Made by a program: the position numbers and the translations under genes
Shown: positions 16,892-26,111 of the stretch, in pieces
How the letters are laid out: each line of letters begins with the position of its first letter
Position numbering within the stretch: position 1 is the stretch's first letter
Source: RGIG4608 sp964413365
GTDB lineage: Bacteria; Bacillota; Clostridia; Oscillospirales; CAG-272
Direction: 5' to 3'
DNA length: 64,000 nt
Assembly (NCBI GenBank): GCA_964413365.1
Contig: CAYPRM010000004.1
Span: 1-64,000 of the forward strand
Notes under the pieces: generated by a model
Told to the model about the DNA's origin: nothing
Database searches by the model: none
The model's input: the letters and a program-made list of their open reading frames with translations, nothing else

Positions 16892-17647
16892 ATGAGAAGA
16901 TACGTTATAGCAGGAAACTGGAAGATGAATTTCACACCCTCAGAGGCTAAGAGCTTTATCAATTCGATAAAGCCTATGATCGAGGGCAAGGATAATTGCG
17001 ACGTGATCTTTTGTGCACCCTACGTTACCATAGCGTCCGCTATGGAGGCGGCGGAGGGCTCACGCATCAAGATCGGAGCACAGAACGTGCACTTCGAGGA
17101 GAAGGGCGCATTCACGGGCGAGGTATCGGCAAGGATGCTTCGCGAGATCGGCGTTGAGTACGTCATCATAGGACACAGCGAGCGCCGTCAGTATTTCGGA
17201 GAGACCGACGCGACGGTAAATCTCAGGACTCGTGCCGCTCTTGCAGCAGGGCTGAAGGTCATACTCTGCCTTGGCGAGGTCAAGGAGCAGAGGCTTGCGG
17301 GAATTACCAACGAGGTCGTCGCTATGCAGACGAAGCTGGACCTTGCAGGCGTTGACGCTGAGGATATGAAGAATGTCATCATCGCCTATGAGCCTGTATG
17401 GGCTATCGGCACGGGACTTACCGCAACGCCCGAGCAGGCTGACGAGACCTGCGGCGTTATCCGCAAGACTCTTGCCGAGATCTACGGCGAGAGCGTGGCG
17501 CAGAGCACCGTTATTCAGTACGGCGGCTCTATGAACGACAAGAACGCCTCCGAGCTTCTCTCCAAGGAGAACGTCGACGGCGGACTTATCGGCGGAGCGT
17601 CCCTCGTTCCCGAGAAGTTTACCGCGATCGTTGACGCGGCGCAGTAA
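16892..17647 (+). CDS. tpiA: Triosephosphate isomerase
   Basis: The 251-residue TIM-barrel enzyme interconverts dihydroxyacetone phosphate and glyceraldehyde 3-phosphate. The active-site residues are visible: N9 and K11 in AGNWKMN, the histidine of IGHSERR, and the glutamate of AYEPVWAIGTG. The start at 16892 lies 26 bp after pgk and is preceded by GATGGAGATC. The frame is open far upstream through pgk, but homology begins at this ATG. Confidence 0.96.
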   Translation: MRRYVIAGNWKMNFTPSEAKSFINSIKPMIEGKDNCDVIFCAPYVTIASAMEAAEGSRIKIGAQNVHFEEKGAFTGEVSARMLREIGVEYVIIGHSERRQYFGETDATVNLRTRAALAAGLKVILCLGEVKEQRLAGITNEVVAMQTKLDLAGVDAEDMKNVIIAYEPVWAIGTGLTATPEQADETCGVIRKTLAEIYGESVAQSTVIQYGGSMNDKNASELLSKENVDGGLIGGASLVPEKFTAIVDAAQ

Positions 17648-17705
17648 CCGACCGATAACGGGAGATCTTACGCAAAACGCTGATGTAATAAAAATAATTT
17701 AATAA

Positions 17706-17747
17706 TTTCGGAGCTTCCCGAGTCATCGGAAGGCTCCGATTTTTTAT
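17706..17747 (+). terminator. Terminator of pgk-tpiA
   Basis: TCGGAGC-TTCC pairs with GGAA-(G)-GCTCCGA, followed by TTTTTT. Confidence 0.85.
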
Positions 17748-17771
17748 TTTCATTGTAATTTTTGTTGCATC

Positions 17772-17800
17772 TTACACTTTTTCGCTGCAAAAAAGTGTAA
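17772..17800. repeat. Inverted repeat in the tpiA-rbfA gap
   Basis: TTACACTTTTT and AAAAAAGTGTAA form an 11-bp stem around CGCTGC. There is no following T run, and I can assign no function. The rest of the gap up to the rbfA promoter is AT-rich and shows nothing else. Confidence 0.5.
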
Positions 17801-17955
17801 ATGCCTTGAAAAAAATACAAAAAAATCAACCAAAAGGTTGGCAAGCCGCTTTTTTTGCTGTAATTAAAGCACAAGGAAAGGAAGGGTAATTAATATTTGC
17901 GTGGGCTGATACGTGAAAAATAGCGCAAAAAGGTGTTATTTTTCATTTTTATCTA

Positions 17956-17984
17956 TTGTAAAACTCTCTTGAATGTGATATAAT
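17956..17984 (+). promoter_or_regulatory. Promoter for rbfA-nrnA(-metG-tatD)
   Basis: TTGTAA at 17956 and TATAAT at 17979 are separated by 17 bp, 56 bp before the rbfA start. Confidence 0.75.
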
Positions 17985-18039
17985 ATTATGAATTATTATG
18001 CAAATATCCGACAGATATCAGGAAAAGGACGGTGAAAAA

Positions 18040-18414
18040 ATGGCTAATTATCGCAGGGCAAGAATAAATGACGAGGTACAGAGAGAGATGGCGAGCATAC
18101 TGCGCGAGGTGAAGGATCCGCGCGTGAAGGACGCATTTGTGAGCGTTACGGCGGTGGACGTTACTCCCGACCTCAAATATGCAAAGATATATTACAGTGC
18201 GCTTATGGGCGACAAGAAGGAGCTTGCGCGTGGGCTTCGTGCGGCAAGCGGATTTATACGCTCGCAGATCGCACAGAGGCTCAATTTAAGGATAACCCCC
18301 GAGCTTACATTCATACTTGACGACAGTGTGGCGCACGGTGCGCACATTGCAAAGCTTCTCAACAGCATCACGTTTTCCGAGGAGCTTGACGGGGACGGCG
18401 GTGAGGAGCAATGA
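18040..18414 (+). CDS. rbfA: Ribosome-binding factor A
   Basis: This 124-residue KH-type assembly factor binds the 30S subunit during late 16S rRNA maturation. It shows the family pattern RRARINDEVQREMASILREVKDPR at the start, VTAVDVTPDLKYAKIYYS in the middle, and the RITPELTFILDDS strand. The start at 18040 is preceded by AGGACGGTG; an upstream in-frame ATG at 17998 lies too close to the promoter. Its stop overlaps the next start in ATGA, so translation is coupled. Elsewhere rbfA usually follows infB, which is not here. Confidence 0.95.
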   Translation: MANYRRARINDEVQREMASILREVKDPRVKDAFVSVTAVDVTPDLKYAKIYYSALMGDKKELARGLRAASGFIRSQIAQRLNLRITPELTFILDDSVAHGAHIAKLLNSITFSEELDGDGGEEQ

Positions 18415-19415
18415 GGCACTACCGTGAGCTGACGCTCGACGAGGTCTGTGCCATTCTCGCAGAGCCGAGAAGCACGCTGATCGCGTACCACGTTCGCCCC
18501 GATGCGGACGCGATAGGCTCGGCGTTTGCGCTCAAGCTGATGCTTGAGGCGATGGGCTCGCGGTGCGTCTGCGTTTGCGAGAGCGAGATCCCTGCGCGTC
18601 TTGCCTTTCTTACGGACAAGCATCAGCGCAGTGCACGTCTTGAGAGCGTTGATCGCAGCTTTGAGATAGAGAGGGTGATCACCGTTGACACGGCAAGTCC
18701 CAACCAGCTCGGCACGCTCTGGGAGCTTCTTGAGGGAAGGGTGGACCTGATGATAGACCACCACGAGAGCGGCACGAGATACGCTGACAATTACGTTCGC
18801 ACGGACTATGCGGCGGCAGGGGAGATAATCTTTGAGATCGCGGAGCGTCTTGTTGAGAGAGGCGAGCTTGCATCCATCCCCGAGGATGCGTATCCTCTGA
18901 TCTACGCGGCTCTTTCCTCGGACACGGGGTGCTTCAAATACTCGAGCGTTTCCCCCCACACGCATCTCTGCGCGGCAAGGCTTCTCAGCTCGGGCATCGA
19001 CGCCGCGGAGATAAACCGCAGGCTCTTTGACTGCAAGAGTGAAAAAATGCTCGCCGCAGAGGCGGCAGGCTTTCAGAATATCAGATTTTTCAACAACAGA
19101 AGGATAGCGGCGGTGCTCTTTCCTTACGAGCTTAAGCGTTCACTTGAGCTTGAGGACGAGCATCTTGAAACTCTCGTGGACGTTGCGAGGGCGATCGACG
19201 GTGTGAGGATCGCAATGAGCGTTCGCCAGAGGACGCCGCAGAGGTCGTTCCGCATATCCCTACGCTCGTCCTGTACCTTTGACGTTTCCGCGGTCGCAAA
19301 GCATTTTGGCGGCGGAGGACACGCGAGGGCGGCGGCGTGCACGATAGAGGCGGATTCGATAGAGTTTGCAACGCGCCTTGTAGTCGATGAGATAATGCGC
19401 CGATACGGCAAGTAA
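18411..19415 (+). CDS. nrnA: DHH-family phosphoesterase, NrnA-like (oligoribonuclease / pAp phosphatase)
   Basis: The 334-residue protein has the DHH-DHHA1 architecture of NrnA, which degrades nanoRNA and dephosphorylates 3'-phosphoadenosine 5'-phosphate. Motif I reads RPDADAIGS, motif II VDTASPNQLG, motif III DHHESG and the DHHA1 domain ends with FGGGGHARAA. All metal ligands of the DHH core seem present. The 4-bp overlap with rbfA is a conserved clostridial pairing. Confidence 0.92.
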   Translation: MRHYRELTLDEVCAILAEPRSTLIAYHVRPDADAIGSAFALKLMLEAMGSRCVCVCESEIPARLAFLTDKHQRSARLESVDRSFEIERVITVDTASPNQLGTLWELLEGRVDLMIDHHESGTRYADNYVRTDYAAAGEIIFEIAERLVERGELASIPEDAYPLIYAALSSDTGCFKYSSVSPHTHLCAARLLSSGIDAAEINRRLFDCKSEKMLAAEAAGFQNIRFFNNRRIAAVLFPYELKRSLELEDEHLETLVDVARAIDGVRIAMSVRQRTPQRSFRISLRSSCTFDVSAVAKHFGGGGHARAAACTIEADSIEFATRLVVDEIMRRYGK

Positions 19416-19502
19416 CGCTCTTATGTCGGCTGAAGGCTTAAATTCAGAAAATTCAATAGTCTCCGCCCATTTGCGGAGATGGAAAGATATAGAGGTATAA
19501 AT

Positions 19503-21467
19503 ATGACAAAACCAAAGTATTACATGACAACGGCGATAGCCTATGCATCGCGCAAGCCCCATTTCGGCAACACGTACGAGGTCATCATGTCCGACGCGGT
19601 CGCGAGGTACAAGCGCGCACGCGGATTTGACGTTTTCTTCTGCACGGGTACTGATGAGCACGGTCAGAAGATCGAAACGCTTGCAAACGAGGCAGGCATC
19701 ACGCCGAAGAAGTACGTTGACGGCGTTGCGGGAGAGATCCGCGGCGTATGGGACAAAATGAACACGAGCTACGACTACTTCATCCGTACCACGGACGACT
19801 ACCACGAGCGCGCCGTTCAAAAGATGTTCAGACGCTTCTGGGAGCAGGGCGACATATACAAGGGCAAGTACGAGGGCTGGTATTGCAAGCCCTGCGAGTC
19901 CTTCTTCACGAACACGCAGGTCGTCGACGGCAAGTGCCCCGACTGCGGAGCTGCCGTGGAGCGCGCGAGCGAGGAGGCGTATTTCTTCAGAATGAGCAAA
20001 TACGCTGACAGACTCCTTGAGTACATCGAGTCCCACCCCAATTTCATACAGCCCGTCTCACGTAAGAACGAGATGGTGAACAATTTCCTGCGTGCAGGAC
20101 TGCAGGATCTTTGCGTTTCGCGCTCGTCGTTCAGCTGGGGCGTGCCCGTGGACTTTGATCCCAAGCACGTTACCTATGTCTGGCTCGACGCACTCTCAAA
20201 CTATATCACAGCCCTCGGCTACGATCCCGATCTGCCTTACAGTGAGCAGAGTGAGAATTTCAAGAAATATTGGCCCTGCGACGTTCATATCATAGGCAAG
20301 GATATCCTTCGTTTCCATACGATATACTGGCCCATCTTCCTTATGGCACTTGACCTTCCGCTCCCCGAAAGGATCTTCGGTCATCCGTGGTTCAATTTCG
20401 GTGCGGACAAGATGTCGAAGTCGAAGGGTAACGTCATCTACGCCGACGAGCTCGCTGACGAGTTCTCCGTGGACGGCGTGCGTTACTATGCGCTCTCCGA
20501 GATGCCCTACGCGAACGACGGCTCAATCACCTACGAGGCTGTTATCAAGAGATATAATGCAGATCTCGTAAACAACCTCGGCAACCTCGTCAAGCGCACG
20601 CTCGATATGGAGAAAAAGTATTTTGACAGGGTGGTCTGTGCACCGACACAGTGCGAGGATCTCGATTCCGATCTCGTGAGCACCTGCGTTGGAGTCTACG
20701 AGTCATATGTTGCGAATATGGACACCTTCCATCTTGCAGACGCTCTCGCATCGGTATTTGATATGCTCTCGAGAGCGAACAAATACATCGACGAGACCAC
20801 TCCGTGGGTGCTCGCAAAGGACGAGACGAAGCGTGAGAGGCTCGGCACGGTGCTTTACAACCTGCTCGAGACCATTCGTTGGGGTGCGATAATGCTCGCA
20901 CCGTTCATTCCCGAAACGAGTGAGGAGATCCTGCGTGAGCTTGGCACGGACTGCACAGGCTTTGACACGATAGGCACGGCGGACAGGTTCTGCGGTATCA
21001 CGGCAGGAAGCTGCGTTTCCGACTCCAAGGTACTCTTTGCGAGAGTTGACGAGGAGAAGAAGCTCGCCGAGCTTGAGGAAAAGCGCAAGGCGAGATCTGC
21101 CTCTGCGGCAAAGGAAGAGCCTGCGGTGGAGCGTCCTGAGGGACTTGCTCTTATCGGAATTGACGATTTTATGCGCGTGGAACTGCGCTCGGCGAAGATA
21201 CTTGAGTGCGAGCCCGTTCCGAAGGCGAAGAAGCTCTTAAAGCTCCGCGTCGACCTCGGCTACGAGCAGAGGCAGGTCGTATCGGGCATTGCTAAATTCT
21301 ACACCCCCGACCAGCTCGTGGGCAAGAAGATAGTGCTCGTTGCAAATCTCAAGCCCGCAACGCTCTGCGGTATCGAGTCGAACGGAATGATACTTGCCTC
21401 GGGTGAGGAGCAGATCAGGGTGCTTTTCCTTGATCCCGAAACGCCCCTTGGCGAGAGAATAAGATAA
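19503..21467 (+). CDS. metG: Methionyl-tRNA synthetase
   Basis: The 654-residue class I synthetase has the HIGH-like motif as PHFGNTYE at about residues 19-26 and KMSKSKG for the second. A zinc knuckle region reads YCKPCESFF...CPDCG. A C-terminal OB-fold tRNA-binding domain begins near residue 550 with FMRVELRSAKI, so it is the long dimeric form. The start at 19503 follows an AGAGGT site. A short perfect hairpin (TCTCCGC/GCGGAGA, 19460-19479) lies just before the gene but lacks a T run. tatD follows after 60 bp. Confidence 0.97.
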   Translation: MTKPKYYMTTAIAYASRKPHFGNTYEVIMSDAVARYKRARGFDVFFCTGTDEHGQKIETLANEAGITPKKYVDGVAGEIRGVWDKMNTSYDYFIRTTDDYHERAVQKMFRRFWEQGDIYKGKYEGWYCKPCESFFTNTQVVDGKCPDCGAAVERASEEAYFFRMSKYADRLLEYIESHPNFIQPVSRKNEMVNNFLRAGLQDLCVSRSSFSWGVPVDFDPKHVTYVWLDALSNYITALGYDPDLPYSEQSENFKKYWPCDVHIIGKDILRFHTIYWPIFLMALDLPLPERIFGHPWFNFGADKMSKSKGNVIYADELADEFSVDGVRYYALSEMPYANDGSITYEAVIKRYNADLVNNLGNLVKRTLDMEKKYFDRVVCAPTQCEDLDSDLVSTCVGVYESYVANMDTFHLADALASVFDMLSRANKYIDETTPWVLAKDETKRERLGTVLYNLLETIRWGAIMLAPFIPETSEEILRELGTDCTGFDTIGTADRFCGITAGSCVSDSKVLFARVDEEKKLAELEEKRKARSASAAKEEPAVERPEGLALIGIDDFMRVELRSAKILECEPVPKAKKLLKLRVDLGYEQRQVVSGIAKFYTPDQLVGKKIVLVANLKPATLCGIESNGMILASGEEQIRVLFLDPETPLGERIR

Positions 21468-21527
21468 AATATATTTACAAGCAAAGGGGAGGGCGATGCC
21501 TTCCCCATATCTTAGGGAGGTGTGCCG

Positions 21528-22331
21528 ATGAAATATTTTGATACTCACGCACATTATTTTGACAAATGGTTCGATGCCTGCGAGGGCGGTGTGGACGCTC
21601 TGCTTGACGGTCTTTTTGCCGAGGATGTTGAGGCGGTGGTCGATATTGCCACAAATCCCGAGAACCTTCGTGAGTGTATCGCGCAGGCGGCAAAATATGA
21701 GAATATGTACGTTGCGGCAGGAATACATCCCGAGGACTGCTTACATATTGAGGATTTGGACGGTGCACTCGCAGAGATCGAGGCGTCGCTCGCAGACACA
21801 GAGATACGCAGAAAAAATAAGATCGTTGCCATTGGTGAGATAGGACTTGACTACCACGTCGAGGGGCTTGACGGCGAGGGCAGGGAAAGGCAGATGCGCG
21901 TTTTCAGACGGCAGATGGAGATGGCGAAAAAATACGGTCTCCCCGTTGTGATACACGATAGAGAGGCACACGGGGATTGCTTTGAGACCGCTCTGCGCTA
22001 CCCCGAGGTGCATGGTATCTTCCACAGCTACAGCGGAAGTGCGGAGATGGCGCGCGAGCTCGTGCGACGGGGCTGGTACATCTCGTTTTCGGGAGTCGTA
22101 ACCTTTAAGAACGCGAGTCGTGTGCGTGAGGTCGTTAGCACGATCCCGCTCGACCGACTGCTCATCGAGACCGATGCGCCCTATCTTGCGCCGTGCCCAA
22201 ACAGGGGTAAAATGAACCATTCGGGCAATCTCAAATACACCTGCGCCGCCATTGCGGAGGTGTTGGGAGTTGATGTGCAGGAGATCGCACGCATCACATC
22301 CGAAAACGCAAAAAGAGCTTATTCTCTCTGA
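21528..22331 (+). CDS. tatD: TatD-family metal-dependent DNase
   Basis: This 267-residue TIM-barrel hydrolase is of the TatD/YcfH type, a 3'-5' DNase active in repair and quality control. The metal ligands appear in DTHAHYFD, GEIGLDYH, VIHDREAHG, FHSYSG and ETDAPYLAP. The ATG at 21528 has GGGAGGTG upstream. It follows metG, the usual neighbour in Firmicutes. Confidence 0.93.
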   Translation: MKYFDTHAHYFDKWFDACEGGVDALLDGLFAEDVEAVVDIATNPENLRECIAQAAKYENMYVAAGIHPEDCLHIEDLDGALAEIEASLADTEIRRKNKIVAIGEIGLDYHVEGLDGEGRERQMRVFRRQMEMAKKYGLPVVIHDREAHGDCFETALRYPEVHGIFHSYSGSAEMARELVRRGWYISFSGVVTFKNASRVREVVSTIPLDRLLIETDAPYLAPCPNRGKMNHSGNLKYTCAAIAEVLGVDVQEIARITSENAKRAYSL

Positions 22332-22682
22332 AAATAATAATATTGGGGAATAAAATATTGGATACAGTGATATTGCACAAATTTTCGGGGCGGTTTTTGG
22401 TTAAAATCCCCTTTGCGGCAACGAAAATCCACACGGCGGTGTAAAAGACGAGTCGAGATTTCTCGTTACTTTAACACCTTCGGTAGAGCTCCTCGAGAAT
22501 GACGCCTGATGGCGTCCGACGCCGCAAGGTGGCAAGATTCGGCGTGTGGAAACTCTCTCAGTCGGCAAGCTTACGAAAAATATTATGCTTTGCCGCAGTC
22601 GATCGTGCATTAAAAAATTCAAAATTCGTTTTGAAAAACGGCACATTGCGTTTTTATTCACGCCCTGTTCACAAATATATAT
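22332..22682. repeat. Non-coding gap with REP-like palindromic debris
   Basis: I see no gene in these 350 bases. The central part holds several short inverted repeats: ACGAG/CTCGT near 22455, GGCGTC/GACGCC at about 22512-22524, and GGCGGTGT.../ACACC arms. This mosaic resembles the degenerate REP-like intergenic elements of gut Clostridia. It is followed by the promoter region of the DUF1385 gene. Confidence 0.45.
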
Positions 22683-22688
22683 TATAAT
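22683..22688 (+). promoter_or_regulatory. -10 element for the DUF1385 gene
   Basis: A perfect TATAAT lies 48 bp before the start codon. No good -35 hexamer stands at the correct distance, so the promoter is only partly supported. Confidence 0.45.
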
Positions 22689-22735
22689 ACAATTTTAGTG
22701 AATTGTTTTGCCCTGTGTGGGTGAAAGGAGACCTT

Positions 22736-23680
22736 ATGTCAGAAAGCAGATCAGCTGCCGCCAAAAAGACCTCGATAGGCGGTCAGGCGTTAATAGAGGG
22801 TATAATGATGCGCGGTCCGAAAAAGACCGCTATGGCTGTTCGTGATCCCAAGGGCGAGATCGTTCTTGAGGTCAGCGACAATTCCCCTGCGGACAAGAAG
22901 CCCACTTTTGTGGACAAGCTTCGCAGGATACCGATCGTTCGCGGAGTTTTCAATTTTGCGATCTCAATGATCTCGGGCTACCGTGCGCTAATGAAAAGCG
23001 CGGAGATCTCGGGCTTTGAGGACGAGGACGAGAAGGAGCAGAGCAAGGGACTTATGGCTGTGGTCAGCGTCGTTGCAGGTGTGCTCGGCGTTGTGCTCTC
23101 AGTGCTCTTATTCATCTATCTTCCCACGCTCATCTACGACCTCATCTCCCGTCTTGTTCCCGCTCTTGTCGGGAACAGGGTACTCAAATCTCTTTTTGAG
23201 GGCTTACTCAAGATAGTGATACTCGTTGCGTACATGGGTGGTGTGTCGCAAATGAAGGACATCAAGCGCACGTTCAGCTACCACGGAGCGGAGCACAAGA
23301 CGATATTCTGCTACGAGGCCGGGCTTGAGCTTACCGTGGAGAACGTCAGAAAGCAGGGACGCTTCCATCCTCGCTGCGGAACATCCTTCCTCATTGTGAT
23401 GGTGCTCGTTGGAATATTTATCGGAATGCTCATTCCGCCCGAGCTGCCCACGATCCTGCGCACGCTCATCAAGCTTCTGCTGCTCCCCGTTACCATGGGA
23501 CTCGGCTATGAGTTCATCAAGTACGCAGGCAGGCACGAGAATATCGTAACACGTATTCTCTCCGCCCCCGGGCTTTGGATGCAGAGGATCACGGTGCTTG
23601 AGCCTGACGACGGCATGATCGAATGTGCCATTGCCGCAGTTAAAGAGGTCATTCCCGACGACGGATCGGATCTTATATAA
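22736..23680 (+). CDS. DUF1385 membrane protein (YqhQ-like)
   Basis: This 314-residue protein carries the DUF1385 hallmark SIGGQALIEGIMMRGPKK at its N-terminus, and later YHGAEHKTIFCYEAG and RFHPRCGTSFL. About four hydrophobic segments are visible (roughly residues 100-150, 165-180 and 220-270). The family is widespread in Firmicutes, often next to prmC and prfA, but its activity is not known; those neighbours are absent here. The start at 22736 has AAAGGAGA upstream. Confidence 0.9.
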   Translation: MSESRSAAAKKTSIGGQALIEGIMMRGPKKTAMAVRDPKGEIVLEVSDNSPADKKPTFVDKLRRIPIVRGVFNFAISMISGYRALMKSAEISGFEDEDEKEQSKGLMAVVSVVAGVLGVVLSVLLFIYLPTLIYDLISRLVPALVGNRVLKSLFEGLLKIVILVAYMGGVSQMKDIKRTFSYHGAEHKTIFCYEAGLELTVENVRKQGRFHPRCGTSFLIVMVLVGIFIGMLIPPELPTILRTLIKLLLLPVTMGLGYEFIKYAGRHENIVTRILSAPGLWMQRITVLEPDDGMIECAIAAVKEVIPDDGSDLI

Positions 23681-23684
23681 AACA

Positions 23685-23718
23685 AAAAATCTGAACGGAC
23701 GGATCCGTTCAGATTTTT
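23685..23718. terminator. Bidirectional intrinsic terminator
   Basis: AAAAATCTGAACGGA and TCCGTTCAGATTTTT form a perfect 15-bp stem with a 4-nt loop. It lies between the convergent DUF1385 and SPFH genes. Confidence 0.9.
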
Positions 23719-23734
23719 GTTTATCGGAAGTGCA

Positions 23735-24802
23735 TTAGGTAGTGGGATCTGTGGGGATAATGATGCTCGCTCCGTTATCGGTCATAACGGTGGGGAGCTT
23801 ACCGTCCCATTTAGCGAGGTACTCGATGTACTTGAGATAATCCACGATCAACGCCACCTGCTCGTCGCTCTTGCCCTCGAAGTCGATGACGTACTCGATG
23901 GACGCAACGCCGCTCTCGTCAAGAGTCTCACGCTCGATGATGTTGAAGCCGAGAGCCCTTGCCACCTCGACGGATTTGAGCTGAAGTGCGAGGGATTCCG
24001 CGCGTGCGATCTGGATCTGTGCGTCGCGATCCGCCTCTGCCGCTATGAGCTTTGCCTCTGCGTCCGCCTTGGCGATCTCGATCTCCGCCTTAGCCTTGGC
24101 CTCTGCCGCGGCGATCTGCATCTTATTCTCGTACTCCGCCTGAAGCTGCTTCTGCTCGGCGATCATCTTATCCTCAACTGCTTTTTCAAATGCGTCGGAG
24201 AAGTCGATATTCGTGAGGACGACGGTCGAAACGCTTACGAAATACTCGTCCGCGATAGCGTTCTTGATAGCCTCCTCAACTCTGGGCGACATTGATGCGC
24301 GGTCGGAAATGATATCCATTGCCTTATAGGAGGAGAGCACCGATTTCGTTTTCTCGATCGCGATAGCCTCTATGCGGTTCTCGAGCAGCTCGAGCGAGCC
24401 GTACTGTGTGGCGATCTCTATTGCCTTATCCGTTGAGATCTGATACTGCAAGGTCATACCGATATCCATCGTCTGTGCGTCGCTTGAATATGCGGCGGTG
24501 GTGATGGAGACGTTCTGCACCTTGGAATCGTAGTAATCGTACTTTGTGGTGATCCAGAGGTCAAAGTGCATACCTGCCGTTTTGACGTCCTTCGCCTCGC
24601 CCATGTATTTTACTACTGCTATCTCACCCGTCTCGACGATATGTATGCTCGGGGGGACGATGACGAGCAGAATGGCGCTGACGATGGCAAGAACGGTGGG
24701 AATTATCGCTGTCTTACCCGTGCTTCTGCGTTGCTTGACGGCTACTGCCGCCATAACGATGGTCAATGCCGCAAGTGCGGCTGCAATAATGAAAATGATC
24801 AT
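23735..24802 (-). CDS. SPFH/Band 7 (prohibitin-like) membrane protein
   Basis: The 355-residue protein has two N-terminal hydrophobic segments (about 1-22 and 33-55), then a Band 7 domain beginning HIVETGEIAVVKYMGEA. An alanine- and glutamate-rich coiled coil follows at about 215-275 (AEAKAKAEIEIAKADAEAK). SPFH proteins scaffold membrane microdomains and proteases; this one could be a prohibitin-like assembly with an unknown client. It is monocistronic, with GAAAGGAAA before the ATG and a TATAAT at 24849-24854 on its strand. Confidence 0.88.
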   Translation of the reverse strand: MIIFIIAAALAALTIVMAAVAVKQRRSTGKTAIIPTVLAIVSAILLVIVPPSIHIVETGEIAVVKYMGEAKDVKTAGMHFDLWITTKYDYYDSKVQNVSITTAAYSSDAQTMDIGMTLQYQISTDKAIEIATQYGSLELLENRIEAIAIEKTKSVLSSYKAMDIISDRASMSPRVEEAIKNAIADEYFVSVSTVVLTNIDFSDAFEKAVEDKMIAEQKQLQAEYENKMQIAAAEAKAKAEIEIAKADAEAKLIAAEADRDAQIQIARAESLALQLKSVEVARALGFNIIERETLDESGVASIEYVIDFEGKSDEQVALIVDYLKYIEYLAKWDGKLPTVMTDNGASIIIPTDPTT

Positions 24803-24954
24803 AATTTTGTTTCCTTTCTTTTTTGCTTTTATCTTAGCTTGTGAGTTTATTATACATCATATTCCGACAAAATAAAAGGGGTAAAAGTGAAAAATATCCT
24901 CCACAAAATGCACATCCGCTGCAAAATGGGCGGACTTTTTTTGCATTTGAGGCT

Positions 24955-25434
24955 CTAACGCCTCTTATTAAGCCGTCTTGGAGTGCGGCGAGCGGTGTTG
25001 TTCAGTTTTACACTGACTGTGCAGGCGATGAGTGCGAGTGTGGGATATCCTGCGAGCATGAGAGCGCGCACGTAATGCGGAATACCGCTATCGAGCGTAG
25101 GGGGCAGGGCAAGGGAGGCTATACAGATGATGAGCACCGTTCCCACGCCCGAGATCGCACAGACGAGGTAGGGGGACGCGCGGTCGAGCAGCGGGGATAT
25201 CACCCCGAGCAGCAGAGCGGAGGTGTAGAGTGCGGTATAGCCCATCGGCTCGACTGCCGACGCGGGATCTGCGAGGGAAAGAGAGACCGCCGTGCCTGCT
25301 AACACAAGTGCGACACCAAATGCGACAGATATCATCATTCCGAGAGCGGATGCTCTGAAAAGTCTATCCCGTATTGGTGTGCTTCCCTGTGAGCCGTGTA
25401 CGGCGGTCCTGCGTTTTGCTGTTTTGCTTTTCAT
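24955..25434 (-). CDS. TIGR04086-family small membrane protein
   Basis: This 159-residue protein has a basic N-terminus and four evident hydrophobic segments, with long runs such as MMISVAFGVALVLAGTAVSL and a basic C-terminal tail. Its size, topology and position directly behind yajC match the TIGR04086 family of clostridial membrane proteins of unknown function. The start at 25434 is chosen for a GGAGGG site at 25443-25448. Confidence 0.75.
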   Translation of the reverse strand: MKSKTAKRRTAVHGSQGSTPIRDRLFRASALGMMISVAFGVALVLAGTAVSLSLADPASAVEPMGYTALYTSALLLGVISPLLDRASPYLVCAISGVGTVLIICIASLALPPTLDSGIPHYVRALMLAGYPTLALIACTVSVKLNNTARRTPRRLNKRR

Positions 25435-25508
25435 ATTCCAACCCTCCGAGCTTTTATTGGGAAATTTCAATAAAGCATATTCGCGGTGGGGTGGATATAT
25501 GACGGAAA

Positions 25509-25832
25509 TTACTGAGCGTCCTCAGCCTTTACATCAACGTTTCTGATGGCAGCCTTGAGGATACGGATCTTAGTGCCGTCCCTGCTCGTTTCGATAACGC
25601 AGGTATCCTCCTTGATGCTTACGATCCTTCCGATTATTCCGCCGATGGTCGTAACCTCGTCGCCGATCTCGAGATTATTTCTCATCTCGTTTGCCTCCTT
25701 CTCAGCCTTCTTCTGAGGTCTGATGGTGAGGAAGTACATAGCGACGAACATCACCACGAGCAGGAGAATGGGGAAGAGGGATGACCAGATAGATGCCGTA
25801 GCGTCCGCGGTAGCATTTTCAAGATAAAACAT
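25509..25832 (-). CDS. yajC: Preprotein translocase subunit YajC
   Basis: The 107-residue single-pass protein joins SecDF in the Sec export machinery. It shows the family layout: one N-terminal membrane helix (about residues 18-38), then IRPQKKAEKEANEM, and the LEIGDEVTTIGGIIGRI beta-rich domain. A strong promoter lies upstream. SecD and SecF genes are not in the window. Confidence 0.95.
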   Translation of the reverse strand: MFYLENATADATASIWSSLFPILLLVVMFVAMYFLTIRPQKKAEKEANEMRNNLEIGDEVTTIGGIIGRIVSIKEDTCVIETSRDGTKIRILKAAIRNVDVKAEDAQ

Positions 25833-25865
25833 TTTTATTACCTCCGAGTAATTATTAACTTAATT

Positions 25866-25894
25866 ATTATACAATATTTCCTTCGATTTTTCAA
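25866..25894 (-). promoter_or_regulatory. Promoter for yajC-TIGR04086
   Basis: On the minus strand TTGAAA (25889-25894) and TATAAT (25866-25871) have a 17-bp spacer, 34 bp before the start codon. Confidence 0.8.
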
Positions 25895-26025
25895 TAGTAT
25901 TTTCCGCATTTTCGGAAATTCAAGAAAAATTTACACATTTTTTGAGATTTTTTCGGGATCTTGCCTCTGCGCGGGCAAAAAAACGTCAAAATTGAGCAAA
26001 TTGAGCAAAAAATCTTATCTTTTCC

Positions 26026-26054
26026 TTGCAAAATCCACGTTCTTATGCTATAAT
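26026..26054 (+). promoter_or_regulatory. Promoter for rimM-trmD
   Basis: TTGCAA at 26026 and TATAAT at 26049 have a 17-bp spacer. The predicted transcript starts near 26061, which excludes longer readings of rimM beginning at 25992 or 26058. Confidence 0.8.
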
Positions 26055-26111
26055 ATTATGAATAGATATGTCTATTACAAATCGAAAGGTATATTTACGG
26101 TACTGTTTTAT

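Noticed and set aside
17998..18040. Longer N-terminus for rbfA from the ATG at 17998
   Set aside because: That ATG lies about where transcription should begin, and the added residues do not match RbfA.
19460..19479. Hairpin just before metG, possible terminator or attenuator
   Set aside because: The stem is only 7 bp and has no T run. It lies in the middle of an apparent operon, so I give it no function.
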